From a virus: DNA of 40,100 bases. Both the position numbers and the translations under genes were made by a program. The notes beneath the pieces were generated by a model, which made no database searches, was not told where the DNA came from, and saw nothing but the letters and a program-made list of their open reading frames with translations. The DNA is taken from positions 1 through 40,100 of the IMG/VR virus record IMGVR_UViG_3300035162_003360; one strand, 5' to 3'. This document shows positions 31,642-40,100 of the stretch, in pieces. The first letter of the stretch is position 1; every line of letters starts with the position of its first letter.

Positions 31642-32067
31642 ATGAAATCTTTTCTTAAACGCTGTTGTGAATCAAAGCGAGAGTGTATTACTTACTTAGT
31701 TGTATTTTTATGGGTAGCTATGGGAATTACTGCTACATACTTTGATGCCAATTTCACCCAGCTAGCTGGCTATTTTATTTCTTTGACTGGTTTTGTTGCA
31801 TCATACATATTTGGTGAAAGTATGAGGCCTAGTGATGATAGCTCTATTTTCAAAAAAGGTAAAAATAGTAAACGTGAAAGTCTTATGTATATTACTATCG
31901 CTTTGTGGTCTATCATAGGGGTTTGGGTAATTGTTAAGCATGCTGATCTTATGGGCGCAGCTGCGTACTTTGCAGCACTAACACCTTTCGTAGGATCTTA
32001 CATTATTGGAGAAACATTTAAAAAGGAAGGTGACTCTGAAAGTTCATACAAACAAATAAATTCATAA
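31642..32067 (+). CDS. Four-helix membrane protein with internal duplication (holin candidate)
   Basis: The protein has 141 residues made of two similar halves. Half one runs SKRECITYLVVFLWVAMGI then AGYFISLTGFVASYIFGE; half two runs SKRESLMYITIALWSIIGV then AAYFAALTPFVGSYIIGE. Each half has two predicted transmembrane helices joined by a short loop, with a charged linker (FKKGKNSKRE) between halves. The small size, four helices and late promoter would suit a holin or another membrane protein of lysis or superinfection exclusion, but no lysin is adjacent. Start: an upstream TTG at 31636 is also in frame, but the ATG at 31642 fits the usual pattern. It is followed 4 nt after by the neck-like structural gene. 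Confidence 0.85.
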   Translation: MKSFLKRCCESKRECITYLVVFLWVAMGITATYFDANFTQLAGYFISLTGFVASYIFGESMRPSDDSSIFKKGKNSKRESLMYITIALWSIIGVWVIVKHADLMGAAAYFAALTPFVGSYIIGETFKKEGDSESSYKQINS

Positions 32068-32070
32068 TCA

Positions 32071-34032
32071 ATGGCAGTTAACGGAAGAACAACAGATGCT
32101 AACGGGGATGCTATATTAATTAGTTTGCAAGAACCTTATAAAAATGTAGTTGAGGTAATAGGTTATAGCGATGTTACAAAGGGTGAAAATACAGGTACTT
32201 ATTATAATAAACAATTTAGGTGGGGCGCAGATGGTGTAACATATTCTGATTATATCAGTCTTACTAATGTAAATCTAGAAGCTTTATTATTAAATCCTAA
32301 TAAACCGTTTTGGATTCAATATAGGTATGAACAAGTGGGCGATGGGACTTTAGAATTTGAATCTATTGCATTAGAATTAATAACTGATGGTGGAGTAATT
32401 TGTAGAATACCTCAAGTTGAGTGTGGATCTGAAGGTTGTGTAGGCGTACCTAATCTTGTTGTTGATTGCTGTGGCGGTGTTTGGAATCCTTATGATTTAT
32501 CTAGAGCATCATCTATGTATAATCAACTTTCTGCTATTACATCAGATATGTTTGGATTTTGTGTTGACTATTTTAAAACTAAAGCAGATCAAAGAAGTAG
32601 AGACGTTATCTTAAAAGAATACTCTTTATTTGATGTTATTAAAGAAGCTGAGGTAAAAATTCTAGTTCCTGATAATGAATTACCTACTAGGGAAATTCAA
32701 TTTAATCCTATGATGATGGATTTCCCCGTTCAGTTTGAAATTCATATTGTTAAATCTGCCTTTGAAGCGGTGTTTGGTTTAGGCGCTAAACCAGAAATGA
32801 GAGATTATTTATATTTTAAACAATATATGAATAGAATGTATGAAATAGATGCTATAGCAGAAGCTGATGACTTTCTTTATTCAGGATCTTATTGGAGAGT
32901 TAGTTTAGTAGCATATCAAAAAAGAACGGCCGTAGGTTATGAAAATACTACAGCAGGAATATTGGCTGAGGCTAGTACTGAAGCATTAATTTCAAATGTA
33001 GAAGATAAATTTAGAGTTGAGCGAGAAAATGAATTTAGAGATGTTAGAAAAGACAATCAATATAATACAATAGGTACACAGTGTAATGATTATGTTAGAA
33101 GATCTTTAGATAAAAGATTAATCATTAAAGAAGAAAATGTATATAATGAATGGACTATTATTTCTAAATATCATTATAAGTTAGGATCTATTAAAAATGG
33201 AGATGAATCTATAAAATATCAATATGAAGATGGTTGGGATGAGGCTGATGATAGGGCATTTACTTTTTGGGTAAGACCACAGTATAAAACACCCTTAGGT
33301 AATAATGTACTTATTTTATCAATAGTAGACAATAATGGGAAGGTGCAATTTAACACAAGTGGTTTACCAACATTCGGTAATGCTATATATGTTGGTGATT
33401 GGGTAACTATAAGAGGGACTAACTCATATAATGGAATTGCAAAAGTAATTGAAATTATAGGTGATGCTATCGTAATTGATGAAGCATATATAGATGACAT
33501 AACGTTAACAGCCTCGCCTAGTTTTAATAAAGAAGCAAGTAATAACTTTATGGTTTATGAAAATAATCTATTACCGCCTACTCAGAATGTATCTTTTACG
33601 TATACTCCTAATTGGTTTATTATGAAAATTAATAAAACTTATTATAAGTGGAATATAACACAACCGCTCTTTAAATCTAAATGGTATGCTATTGTAATTA
33701 ATTTAAATGCAACAGCGAAACAGTTAGGTTTATTTATTTATAATACTCTAGAAAATACTGGTGTTGTTAACCCAAAACTTACGTCTAAGCTAAATCTAGT
33801 ATTTAACGAAACTAAAACATATACCCCAGTTACTGTTTTGGATAATGATGCATGGAAATTATTAGGTTGCCAAACTGATCTTACAAACATAAGAATTTGG
33901 AAAAAACCAATCGAAGAAGAACTGCAATCATTAATACTTAGCCAGTATGTAGTAAAAGACACGCATTTAACTTTATTATTGGATAATGCTTCACCACAAC
34001 TAATGCTACAAGATGTAACAGATGCCAGATAG
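32071..34032 (+). CDS. Virion structural protein, neck gp14-like with LamG-like C-terminus
   Basis: The protein has 653 residues. An N-terminal region has a short Cys cluster (VECGSEGCVGVP, DCCGGVWNP). The middle (about 205-315: KILVPDNELPTREIQFNP, RDYLYFKQYMNRMYEIDAI, SGSYWRVSLVAYQKRTAV) resembles the T4-type neck core around gp14. The C-terminal 270 residues are strand-rich with FTFWVRPQYKTPLGNNVLIL and NIRIWKKPIEEELQ, typical of LamG/concanavalin-like domains that bind glycans. It sits immediately before gp16-gp17-gp18, where T4 has 13-14-15. It is a late gene, transcribed with the membrane protein. Neck identity is a hypothesis; a virion location is likely. Confidence 0.6.
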   Translation: MAVNGRTTDANGDAILISLQEPYKNVVEVIGYSDVTKGENTGTYYNKQFRWGADGVTYSDYISLTNVNLEALLLNPNKPFWIQYRYEQVGDGTLEFESIALELITDGGVICRIPQVECGSEGCVGVPNLVVDCCGGVWNPYDLSRASSMYNQLSAITSDMFGFCVDYFKTKADQRSRDVILKEYSLFDVIKEAEVKILVPDNELPTREIQFNPMMMDFPVQFEIHIVKSAFEAVFGLGAKPEMRDYLYFKQYMNRMYEIDAIAEADDFLYSGSYWRVSLVAYQKRTAVGYENTTAGILAEASTEALISNVEDKFRVERENEFRDVRKDNQYNTIGTQCNDYVRRSLDKRLIIKEENVYNEWTIISKYHYKLGSIKNGDESIKYQYEDGWDEADDRAFTFWVRPQYKTPLGNNVLILSIVDNNGKVQFNTSGLPTFGNAIYVGDWVTIRGTNSYNGIAKVIEIIGDAIVIDEAYIDDITLTASPSFNKEASNNFMVYENNLLPPTQNVSFTYTPNWFIMKINKTYYKWNITQPLFKSKWYAIVINLNATAKQLGLFIYNTLENTGVVNPKLTSKLNLVFNETKTYTPVTVLDNDAWKLLGCQTDLTNIRIWKKPIEEELQSLILSQYVVKDTHLTLLLDNASPQLMLQDVTDAR

Positions 34033-34036
34033 CCTA

Positions 34037-34047
34037 GAATATATATT
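34037..34047 (+). promoter_or_regulatory. Late-promoter-like box GAATATATATT before small terminase
   Basis: Matches the first nine bases of the GAATATATAAA consensus, with the last two replaced, 16 nt before the gp16 ATG. Confidence 0.5.
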
Positions 34048-34062
34048 ACAAATAACTTATTA

Positions 34063-34671
34063 ATGGAAGATAATTCAAAAGACAAGTTTAGGGATAGTAT
34101 AGGAGATTTACTTAGTGAATTACCTGATGAAGTACCAGGATTAGAAAATACTCCTGAATTACATAAAGTTAGAATAGAAAGCACACAGGCAGTTGCATTA
34201 ACTAGAGCTAAAGGAAAGGCTAAAAAAGTAATGTCAAGTTTACTTAAGTTTTATTTAAGTGAAGAGATTATAGCTGAACATGAATATATTCAAGCAAAAT
34301 CTAATTTAGATGAATATGCATTAGGCATGCTTATTCGGCAAATGGAAAACAGTGAAGTTGCAATTTCGCAGCTAATGGATATTATTAATGAAGGCGACGT
34401 ATCCCCAAGAATGTTTGAGGTACTTAGTGATTTACAAAGAACCTTATTAGATATCATTAAAAGCCAAACCATGTACATGGTAGCTATTGAAGAGAATGCT
34501 AAAAAGATATCAAGAGATATTGATGTTTATCATAGTAATTCAGAGAGTAGCAATAATAAAAAACAAGGCGGTGTTAAGTCAAGAGGTACTAAAGATTTAA
34601 TGAGAGCATTACAAGAAACAATTAAAGAAGAAGATATACAAGATGTCGATAGCAATGAAAATGAAGAATAG
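34063..34671 (+). CDS. 16: Small terminase subunit gp16
   Basis: The protein has 202 residues (T4 gp16 has 164). It is acidic at the N-terminus (LLSELPDEVPGLENTPELHK), then helical. Residues about 95-145 carry the gp16-type motif: SPRMFEVLSDLQRTLLDIIK, comparable to the M-x-V-x-A-T-L-M-x-Q-M...I-x-K block. An acidic/polar tail ends in DVDSNENEE. It would recognise concatemer DNA and regulate gp17. It lies directly before the co-chaperonin and gp17 in the T4 16-17-18 order. It overlaps the next gene by 29 nt. Confidence 0.78.
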   Translation: MEDNSKDKFRDSIGDLLSELPDEVPGLENTPELHKVRIESTQAVALTRAKGKAKKVMSSLLKFYLSEEIIAEHEYIQAKSNLDEYALGMLIRQMENSEVAISQLMDIINEGDVSPRMFEVLSDLQRTLLDIIKSQTMYMVAIEENAKKISRDIDVYHSNSESSNNKKQGGVKSRGTKDLMRALQETIKEEDIQDVDSNENEE

Positions 34672-34930
34672 TTATATTCTCACACAGGAAGTAATACAAG
34701 CTGAAAAAAGAACCGATGGTGGATTAATAATTCCGGAAGAAAAATATAACAGAGTTGCTCTAGTAATAGAGGCGGCCGAAAATCTAGAGGTAAAGAAAGG
34801 TGATAAAATAGTAAAAACAATAGGCAAAGGTACTGAATATACATTTGAAGGGAGCAAGTTTGAAATCCTTCATATAAATCATATTCTTGCTGTAATAGAA
34901 GAAGATGGCACAAAAACCACAAGCACCTAG
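34643..34930 (+). CDS. GroES-like co-chaperonin (T4 gp31 analogue)
   Basis: This 95-residue protein has the GroES layout. There is a first strand (SYILTQEVIQAEK), then a Gly-Gly hydrophobic mobile loop, RTDGGLIIPEEKYNR. VIEAAENLEVKKGDKIVKTI follows, matching the V-K-x-G-D-x-V strand. The closing strand is INHILAVIEEDG, where GroES has E-S-D-I-L-A-I-V. T4 gp31 replaces GroES so GroEL can fold gp23. Three in-frame ATGs (34643, 34655, 34661) make the start uncertain; 34643 is the longest. The gene is nested between terminase genes with 29-nt and 26-nt overlaps, so it is made with the packaging motor. In T4, gene 31 lies elsewhere. Confidence 0.82.
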   Translation: MSIAMKMKNSYILTQEVIQAEKRTDGGLIIPEEKYNRVALVIEAAENLEVKKGDKIVKTIGKGTEYTFEGSKFEILHINHILAVIEEDGTKTTST

Positions 34931-36722
34931 CGCAGGATTTGATTTTAATGTTGGTAAAGCCAAACAGGCATTTTCATGGTCAAGTGAAAGTGTAGAGCAA
35001 TTAATGTTTGCAATAGAAGAAGGTTATAAACCAGCATCAACGCCATTCTATGAAGGTAATCCAAATTTACGAAAGGGTAATATTGTATTTAATTATACAA
35101 CTGATGAGATAAAGGAAATTAAAAAATGCGCGAAGGATATTGTTTACTTTGCCAATACATATTGTACTGTAATGACTGATCATGGTTTACAGACAATTAA
35201 CTTAAGACCTTACCAAGAAGATATGTTAAGGCAATTTCAAGCTGAAAGGTTTAATGTATGTTTAGCAAGTAGGCAAGTAGGTAAAACAATATGCTCGTCT
35301 ATTTTTATTGCTTGGTATTCATTATTTAATTTTGATAAAAATTCACTAATACTTTCAAATAAGGGTGCTACAACAAGAGAAATCATTGATAAAGGTAAAA
35401 CTATATTAGAACATTTACCGTTCTTTATTAAGCCCGGTACACTCAAATGGGATGTATTTAATTCTAAGTTTGATAACGGTTGTAGAATTATAGGCCAGAC
35501 AACAACTAAGAAAGCTGCAATTGGTTTTACTATTCATTTATTATTTATGGATGAGTTTGCTCACATACCTGCAAATTTTGTTGATACTTTTTATGAAAAC
35601 GTATATCCTACAGTATCTGCATCAACTAACTCAAAGGTAATAATAACAAGTACTCCTAACGGGTTTAATAAATTCTACGACATATATACTGCTGCGGATA
35701 AAGGGTTGAGTGAATATACCCCGTTTAGAGTTGACTGGTGGGATGTACCAGGAAGAGACGATGCATGGATGAGACAGGAGATTGCCAACTTAGGTAGTGA
35801 TGAAGCGTTTAATAGGCAATATGGAAATCAATTTATAGCTGGATCATCATTACTATTAGGTGCTGATAGTCTTAAAAAGTTAACAACTAATCAGATAGAT
35901 TTTGTACATAAAGAAATAATTGAATTTGATGACGAGCAAGTAGATTATGCTGGTTTGTTATGGGATCCTGAATTTAACTTGGATGATGCTGAAGAAGATG
36001 AAAATTACTGGGTATTCTCTGTAGATATTGCAGAAGGAACTGGTGGTGATTATTCTATTATAAATATCTTTAAGATAGAACTTATGGATGAAGCTGATTG
36101 GAAAAAGGTGTCATCACCAGGTAGCTTTATTGATTTTTATAGAATTAGACAAGTAGGTAGATTTAGGAGTAATGATCACACTATTGAAGAATTTGCAAAA
36201 TCTCTTTATATTTTAGCTTTTGATGTTTTTCACTCTGAAAACGTAAAACTTATTATAGAATGGAATTTATATGGTGGAGAGCTAATAAAAAGAATGGAAA
36301 CTGTATTCCCACAGAGAAATGATTTTGATGAGGAATCTGTTGTAAAGTTTAAGCACCGTATAGATGCAAAATCAAAACAATTTGGTTTAAAGGTTAAAAA
36401 AGATAATAAGCCTATCTTTTGCCAAAACTTTAAAAAATATATTACTCAAAATAAAATAATAATAAAGGATAAGCAAACTGTTTATGAAGCAGCTACTTTT
36501 GGTAAATTGCCAAATGGTACATATGCTGGTCAATTAGGCCATGATGATTTAATAATGACATGTATAAATAGTTCTGAATTCTTCTTTACATTAGACTTTT
36601 CAGATTTTGCTGAGGAGATTCATGATGTTGCTAACCAAGAGGTTCAAGATAAAATAGATACTATCCTAGAGCAAGATGCAAAAGGAGGCCAGCTTAATTT
36701 CGATATCTATGACTTGGTATAA
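34905..36722 (+). CDS. 17: Large terminase subunit gp17
   Basis: The 605 residues match T4 gp17 (610). The ATPase has a Q-like LRPYQEDMLRQFQ (near 100-112), Walker A ASRQVGKT (121-128), Walker B LLFMDE (212-217) with the catalytic Glu, and the coupling motif ITSTPNG (247-253). The nuclease domain has FSVDIAEGTGGDYSII near residue 370 and a late LGHDDLIM motif carrying the further metal ligands. It translocates DNA into the prohead and cuts concatemers. It starts within the co-chaperonin gene. Translation coupling of gp16, GroES and gp17 is likely. Confidence 0.95.
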   Translation: MAQKPQAPSAGFDFNVGKAKQAFSWSSESVEQLMFAIEEGYKPASTPFYEGNPNLRKGNIVFNYTTDEIKEIKKCAKDIVYFANTYCTVMTDHGLQTINLRPYQEDMLRQFQAERFNVCLASRQVGKTICSSIFIAWYSLFNFDKNSLILSNKGATTREIIDKGKTILEHLPFFIKPGTLKWDVFNSKFDNGCRIIGQTTTKKAAIGFTIHLLFMDEFAHIPANFVDTFYENVYPTVSASTNSKVIITSTPNGFNKFYDIYTAADKGLSEYTPFRVDWWDVPGRDDAWMRQEIANLGSDEAFNRQYGNQFIAGSSLLLGADSLKKLTTNQIDFVHKEIIEFDDEQVDYAGLLWDPEFNLDDAEEDENYWVFSVDIAEGTGGDYSIINIFKIELMDEADWKKVSSPGSFIDFYRIRQVGRFRSNDHTIEEFAKSLYILAFDVFHSENVKLIIEWNLYGGELIKRMETVFPQRNDFDEESVVKFKHRIDAKSKQFGLKVKKDNKPIFCQNFKKYITQNKIIIKDKQTVYEAATFGKLPNGTYAGQLGHDDLIMTCINSSEFFFTLDFSDFAEEIHDVANQEVQDKIDTILEQDAKGGQLNFDIYDLV

Positions 36723-36739
36723 AAAGTTGCCAGTTAGTG

Positions 36740-36750
36740 GATATATAAAA
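36740..36750 (+). promoter_or_regulatory. Late-promoter-like box GATATATAAAA before tail sheath
   Basis: A variant of GAATATATAAA located 32 nt before the gp18 ATG, more distant than other copies. The rest of the leader is nearly pure A/T with a second weak TATAA (36772-36776). Confidence 0.45.
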
Positions 36751-36781
36751 AAAGCAAGTAAAAAAAATATAATATAAAGTT

Positions 36782-39700
36782 ATGGCATTAGATCCGAAAA
36801 TCGCTTCGATTAAAGCAGCAGGGACATACCGATTTGAATTTGATAAATCGCAAGTAGTTAGCATCCCTGCTAATCAGACACGGTTAATTGTAGGTTTCTC
36901 TAAAACAGGGCCCTTCAATACACCAGTATTTATACCTGACACTGCATTCTTTAAACAAGTTTATGGTGACATTGACAGAAACCTAGAAAGAAAGGATTCA
37001 TTTTTCCAGAGAAGTTGTTTAGCGGCATTGGAAAGAGGTCCGATTCTTGCACTTAATCTATTGAACTTAACAGCTGCCGATAAAGTAGAGTATATTAAAT
37101 TTGGCACAGCAGCAACCCCTGAGGTGCAGGCTAATGCAGGAGCATTAGGAGAATACCAAAAAATGTACAACCGAGATAAATTCTTTTATCCTGATACAGA
37201 CGCATTTTTAAGTAATGTGGGTGCTAATACACAAGCACTTAGTTCTACAACTACTAATGATTTATTAGATTTTACTAATTTAGGGCAGAATCCTATTTCG
37301 GTTATCGTAAGAAAAGCATCAAATGCAAATTCAACAGGATTTAATGTAACTGTTGAAGAATGGTATGGTTCTGCAAATGTACCTGGATTTTTAGATAAGG
37401 ATAGTTTAGTATCTGACTTTTTAGTTGATGTATTTGTAATAGATGGAAATTTTGGTGGGGACTTTGCTGATAACCCTCTAACACCTTATGAAAGGTTTGC
37501 AGCAGATCCAATATTCCAAACTTATTTTGATAAGACGCAAGGATTAAAAAGAAGAGTATTTGATGCAGATGCAACTGATACAAAAATTGCAGAATTCTTT
37601 AATGAATCAGAGGTTAGTGTTATTGCAACTTACACTGCATCTTTAATTCCTAACTTTACTGATTTGCTAGGAAATAACCTTTTCGTAGAAAAAGTTATTA
37701 ATGCTGATACTGCATCTACTGGTTTATTTGTTGCAGTTAACGAAGATCTTTTTGATGGTGATATATTAATCGATGGCGTTGCAGGTGGAATTGATATGAT
37801 AGGACACAACCTTGAATATACTCAAACTACTAGCATCCAAGACGATGTTAATTTCTTATCATACAGTGGATCAATTGTATCTGACTTAAGTTATACTGGT
37901 ACAGGAACGCCATCAACTTCTGTAGCACAAACAACAGAAACTATTTCTTCTGTTGCATTGTCAAGTGGAGATATACAAGTTCAAGTAGTAGGTGGTGCTG
38001 GAACTGCATTATGGGATGCATTCGCTACATTTACTGCAAATGATGCAACTACAGTAGGAACATATATCTTAGTAACAGGTAAAGGCTACGTTCCAGTAAC
38101 AGCTGTGCAAACTGTAGGTGGCACAATAACAATATCACTTTCAAGTGTAGGTAGTGTTGTACCAGGTGATTTTCCTACAACAGCTGCAACTTATAACTAT
38201 ATTAACGAAACTGACTTCGGATTTGTTACTGATGAAAATGTGAGTGGAACTGCAGGAATTATAGGTAGTTATGGTTCTACGTTATATAATCAATTTGCAA
38301 GCGGTACTCTTACTGATGGCGATGAGGCAGTATTTGAAGTTGGGGGAACTCAATATTCAAGTTTCTTAGTATTTAATGCTGTAGATTATGGATCTATTCA
38401 TGAAGCTAATCCAACTACTGGCCCAACGACAATACCAATAACTGACACGGCATATAGTTTACCATCAGTTCAGATAATCCCTTATGAAGAAGATGGATTT
38501 AATAATCTCACACCCTATGCCCAATTTACTTTAGATGGAAGTGGAGTATTTTTAAATTCTGATGCCACTGCATATGCTGCAGGTACATTAGGAATCCAAA
38601 CACTAAAAGGTGCTAATAACGTTTCAATTGATATTATTGCAAATTCAATTACCGAACCTTCTCTGAAGCCTAACCAAGTTTTAATAGCTACAACTAACCC
38701 TGATGCTGCGGCTGTGGTTGTAGGAAACTACTTAGTACATTCTGAAGGTTCTGCTGCCGTGCCACATTCAAGGTTAACAAGAATTAATGTAGTTGTAGGT
38801 GGTTTAACTAATGCTGAATATAGTACTATACCTGCAGCTTCAACTGCATTATTAGTAACATGCCAAAGTGAAATTGCAACAACAACAGTAGTGCAAGGAG
38901 GTGGAGATGTAGTTAAGGTAGAGTTATATTATCCTATTGATGCATGGATTGATTATTTAAATGTATTTACTTTAGATGGATTTAAATTAACTTCAACACA
39001 TGTACCTAATGGAACAAACGAAAGACAGAATGCTATCTTAAACGGTACTTTAAATGGAACAAATTTATTTAAAGCATTAACTGATAGAGATGTAATAAAT
39101 TATAGATATATTGTAGATACTTTCGGAAACGGGATTGAAGCAGGATCTAAGTCAATTTATACAACTTTAGCATCCACAAGGAAAAATGCATTTGCAATAT
39201 TGAATGCACCATCTGCTAAAGACTTTAAGAACAATACAGACCCATCATTTAAAGATCTAACTGGAAGTTTATCATCTAGATTTATTTCTACTGGTGGTGA
39301 TCTTTCTAAGAATCCTACAGTAAGATACTCATTACCATCACAAACGCAAGGCGCGAGTTGGGGAGCATTCTATTATCCATTTATTACTGTTAGGGATTTA
39401 GGTAGAAATATAAATGTTGCACCAGCTGCATACGTATCTAATAACTTTATTGCAAAATATGAAAACGCTTTACCGTGGTCATTAGTTGCAGGAGTTCGTC
39501 GAGGTGTTGTAGGTGGATCAGGGGTTGTAGGATTAGAAATCAATCTTGGAAAAGAGGACAGAGAATTCTTAGAACCATTCGGATTAAATCCAATAGTATT
39601 CCAAAATGGAACTGGGCCAACAATCTTCGCAAATAAAACTGCACAACAGACTACAAAATCTGCATTAAGTTCGATTAACTGTAGGGAGGTTGTAATTTAT

Positions 39701-39994
39701 ATCCAAGATGGTATTGAAGCAATCCTTAGAAACTATCTATTTGAATTTAATACTGCTCAGACTAGATTAGAAATTAAAACACTAGCTGATAATTTCTTAT
39801 CAACTGTTCAAAATGATGATGGCGTATACGATTATAAAAATGTAATGGATGGAAGTAATAATACACCAGAAGTTATTAATCAAAATGTAGGTATCTTAGA
39901 TACATATATTGAACCAGTAAGAGGAATGGAAATTCTCGTACAGAGAACAACAATTCTAAAGACAGGAGCCATTAGTGCAGGAAACTTCCAATAA
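36782..39994 (+). CDS. 18: Tail sheath protein gp18, enlarged
   Basis: This 1070-residue protein is much longer than T4 gp18 (659). The N-terminus PANQTRLIVGFSKTGPFNTP, VFIPDTAFFKQVYGDID and FFQRSCLAALERGPILALNL are typical of sheath subunits. The C-terminus has SALSSINCREVVIYIQDGIE, FEFNTAQTRLEIK and a final EPVRGMEILVQRTTI. The excess is in the middle (about 330-790), which is Thr/Ser/Gly/Val-rich and strand-like and probably forms exposed extra domains. The contractile sheath surrounds the tube and drives injection. It is transcribed from a late-like box and followed 41 nt later by the next tail gene. Confidence 0.9.
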   Translation: MALDPKIASIKAAGTYRFEFDKSQVVSIPANQTRLIVGFSKTGPFNTPVFIPDTAFFKQVYGDIDRNLERKDSFFQRSCLAALERGPILALNLLNLTAADKVEYIKFGTAATPEVQANAGALGEYQKMYNRDKFFYPDTDAFLSNVGANTQALSSTTTNDLLDFTNLGQNPISVIVRKASNANSTGFNVTVEEWYGSANVPGFLDKDSLVSDFLVDVFVIDGNFGGDFADNPLTPYERFAADPIFQTYFDKTQGLKRRVFDADATDTKIAEFFNESEVSVIATYTASLIPNFTDLLGNNLFVEKVINADTASTGLFVAVNEDLFDGDILIDGVAGGIDMIGHNLEYTQTTSIQDDVNFLSYSGSIVSDLSYTGTGTPSTSVAQTTETISSVALSSGDIQVQVVGGAGTALWDAFATFTANDATTVGTYILVTGKGYVPVTAVQTVGGTITISLSSVGSVVPGDFPTTAATYNYINETDFGFVTDENVSGTAGIIGSYGSTLYNQFASGTLTDGDEAVFEVGGTQYSSFLVFNAVDYGSIHEANPTTGPTTIPITDTAYSLPSVQIIPYEEDGFNNLTPYAQFTLDGSGVFLNSDATAYAAGTLGIQTLKGANNVSIDIIANSITEPSLKPNQVLIATTNPDAAAVVVGNYLVHSEGSAAVPHSRLTRINVVVGGLTNAEYSTIPAASTALLVTCQSEIATTTVVQGGGDVVKVELYYPIDAWIDYLNVFTLDGFKLTSTHVPNGTNERQNAILNGTLNGTNLFKALTDRDVINYRYIVDTFGNGIEAGSKSIYTTLASTRKNAFAILNAPSAKDFKNNTDPSFKDLTGSLSSRFISTGGDLSKNPTVRYSLPSQTQGASWGAFYYPFITVRDLGRNINVAPAAYVSNNFIAKYENALPWSLVAGVRRGVVGGSGVVGLEINLGKEDREFLEPFGLNPIVFQNGTGPTIFANKTAQQTTKSALSSINCREVVIYIQDGIEAILRNYLFEFNTAQTRLEIKTLADNFLSTVQNDDGVYDYKNVMDGSNNTPEVINQNVGILDTYIEPVRGMEILVQRTTILKTGAISAGNFQ

Positions 39995-40009
39995 GAAGAA
40001 ACTAAAATA

Positions 40010-40020
40010 GAATATATAAA
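40010..40020 (+). promoter_or_regulatory. Late-promoter box GAATATATAAA
   Basis: Exact consensus 16 nt before the last, truncated gene of the window. Confidence 0.6.
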
Positions 40021-40035
40021 AAAATAAAATAAACT

Positions 40036-40100
40036 ATGCCATTACCACATTATACTCAATCAAGGGCAAGTAGCCAAAGGTACGAACCTATTCAGCCTAA
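40036..40100 (+). CDS. Start of tail tube candidate (gp19), 3'-truncated by window edge
   Basis: Twenty-one codons are visible (MPLPHYTQSRASSQRYEPIQ...). The position right after gp18 matches gp19, the tail tube, in T4. The short N-terminus is compatible but not diagnostic. An exact late box precedes it by 16 nt. Confidence 0.5.
   Translation, partial: MPLPHYTQSRASSQRYEPIQP

Noticed and set aside
1-40100. tRNA genes, inteins, integrase or transposase
   Set aside because: None were recognised by eye on either strand; a tRNAscan run would be decisive.

Overview
The window is a stretch of an AT-rich, T4-like myovirus genome. It carries a recognisable T4-type replication and recombination set (gp45, the C-terminal part of gp43, UvsX, gp41, gp47, gp46, gp44, RNase H). 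It also carries the late sigma factor gp55 and a T4-type head, neck and tail set (gp15-like, gp4, portal gp20, protease gp21, capsid gp23, gp16, gp17, gp18 and the start of a tail-tube candidate). Leaders are A-rich and almost no gene has a Shine-Dalgarno sequence. That fits a Bacteroidetes (flavobacterial) host, but the host is an inference. I saw no tRNA, rRNA, IS element, integrase or CRISPR array.

Layout. Positions 1-3700: a 5'-truncated glycosyltransferase-like gene, a sugar-nucleotide epimerase, a cytosine-C5 DNA methyltransferase and a cyclophilin. Positions 3700-5800: sliding clamp gp45, an intergenic structured RNA, then a DNA polymerase gene holding only the C-terminal half (motif B onward) with a TTG start. 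Positions 5800-9340: a sugar-transfer cassette (two GT-B glycosyltransferases, an FkbM methyltransferase, a GT11 fucosyltransferase-like gene). Positions 9380-15450: uvsX, a small winged-helix candidate, gp41, an unknown gene, gp47 and gp46. Positions 15470-26800: late virion genes with gp55 among them, running gp15-like, a 668-residue unknown, gp55, gp4, gp2-like, gp20, gp21 fused to a repeat-rich scaffold, gp23, and a packaged-protein candidate. Positions 26800-31600: a zinc-ribbon protein, one minus-strand gene (DUF115/GT-like), gp44, a 51-residue ORF, RNase H, a possible gp62 and an unknown. Positions 31640-40100: a duplicated membrane protein, a neck-like structural protein, gp16, a GroES-like co-chaperonin, gp17, a large gp18, and the start of the next tail gene.

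How it works together. The replication genes form a T4-style replisome with clamp, clamp loader, helicase, recombinase and 5' nuclease. Gp55 probably reads a recurrent GAATATATAAA-type box found 13-32 nt upstream of most virion genes, on both strands. Head assembly appears to use a gp21-type protease. Its own reading frame continues into a scaffold of nine 14-residue repeats, each holding an (I/L/V)-(A/S/G)-E cleavage-like site. A capsid-targeting-like N-terminus ending IAE marks a probable internal head protein. The most unusual points are the polymerase split beside a structured RNA, the two virion genes with leader-like internal starts, the repeat scaffold, the short gp55, the GroES gene inside the terminase operon, and the combination of a cytosine methyltransferase with many sugar-transfer genes.
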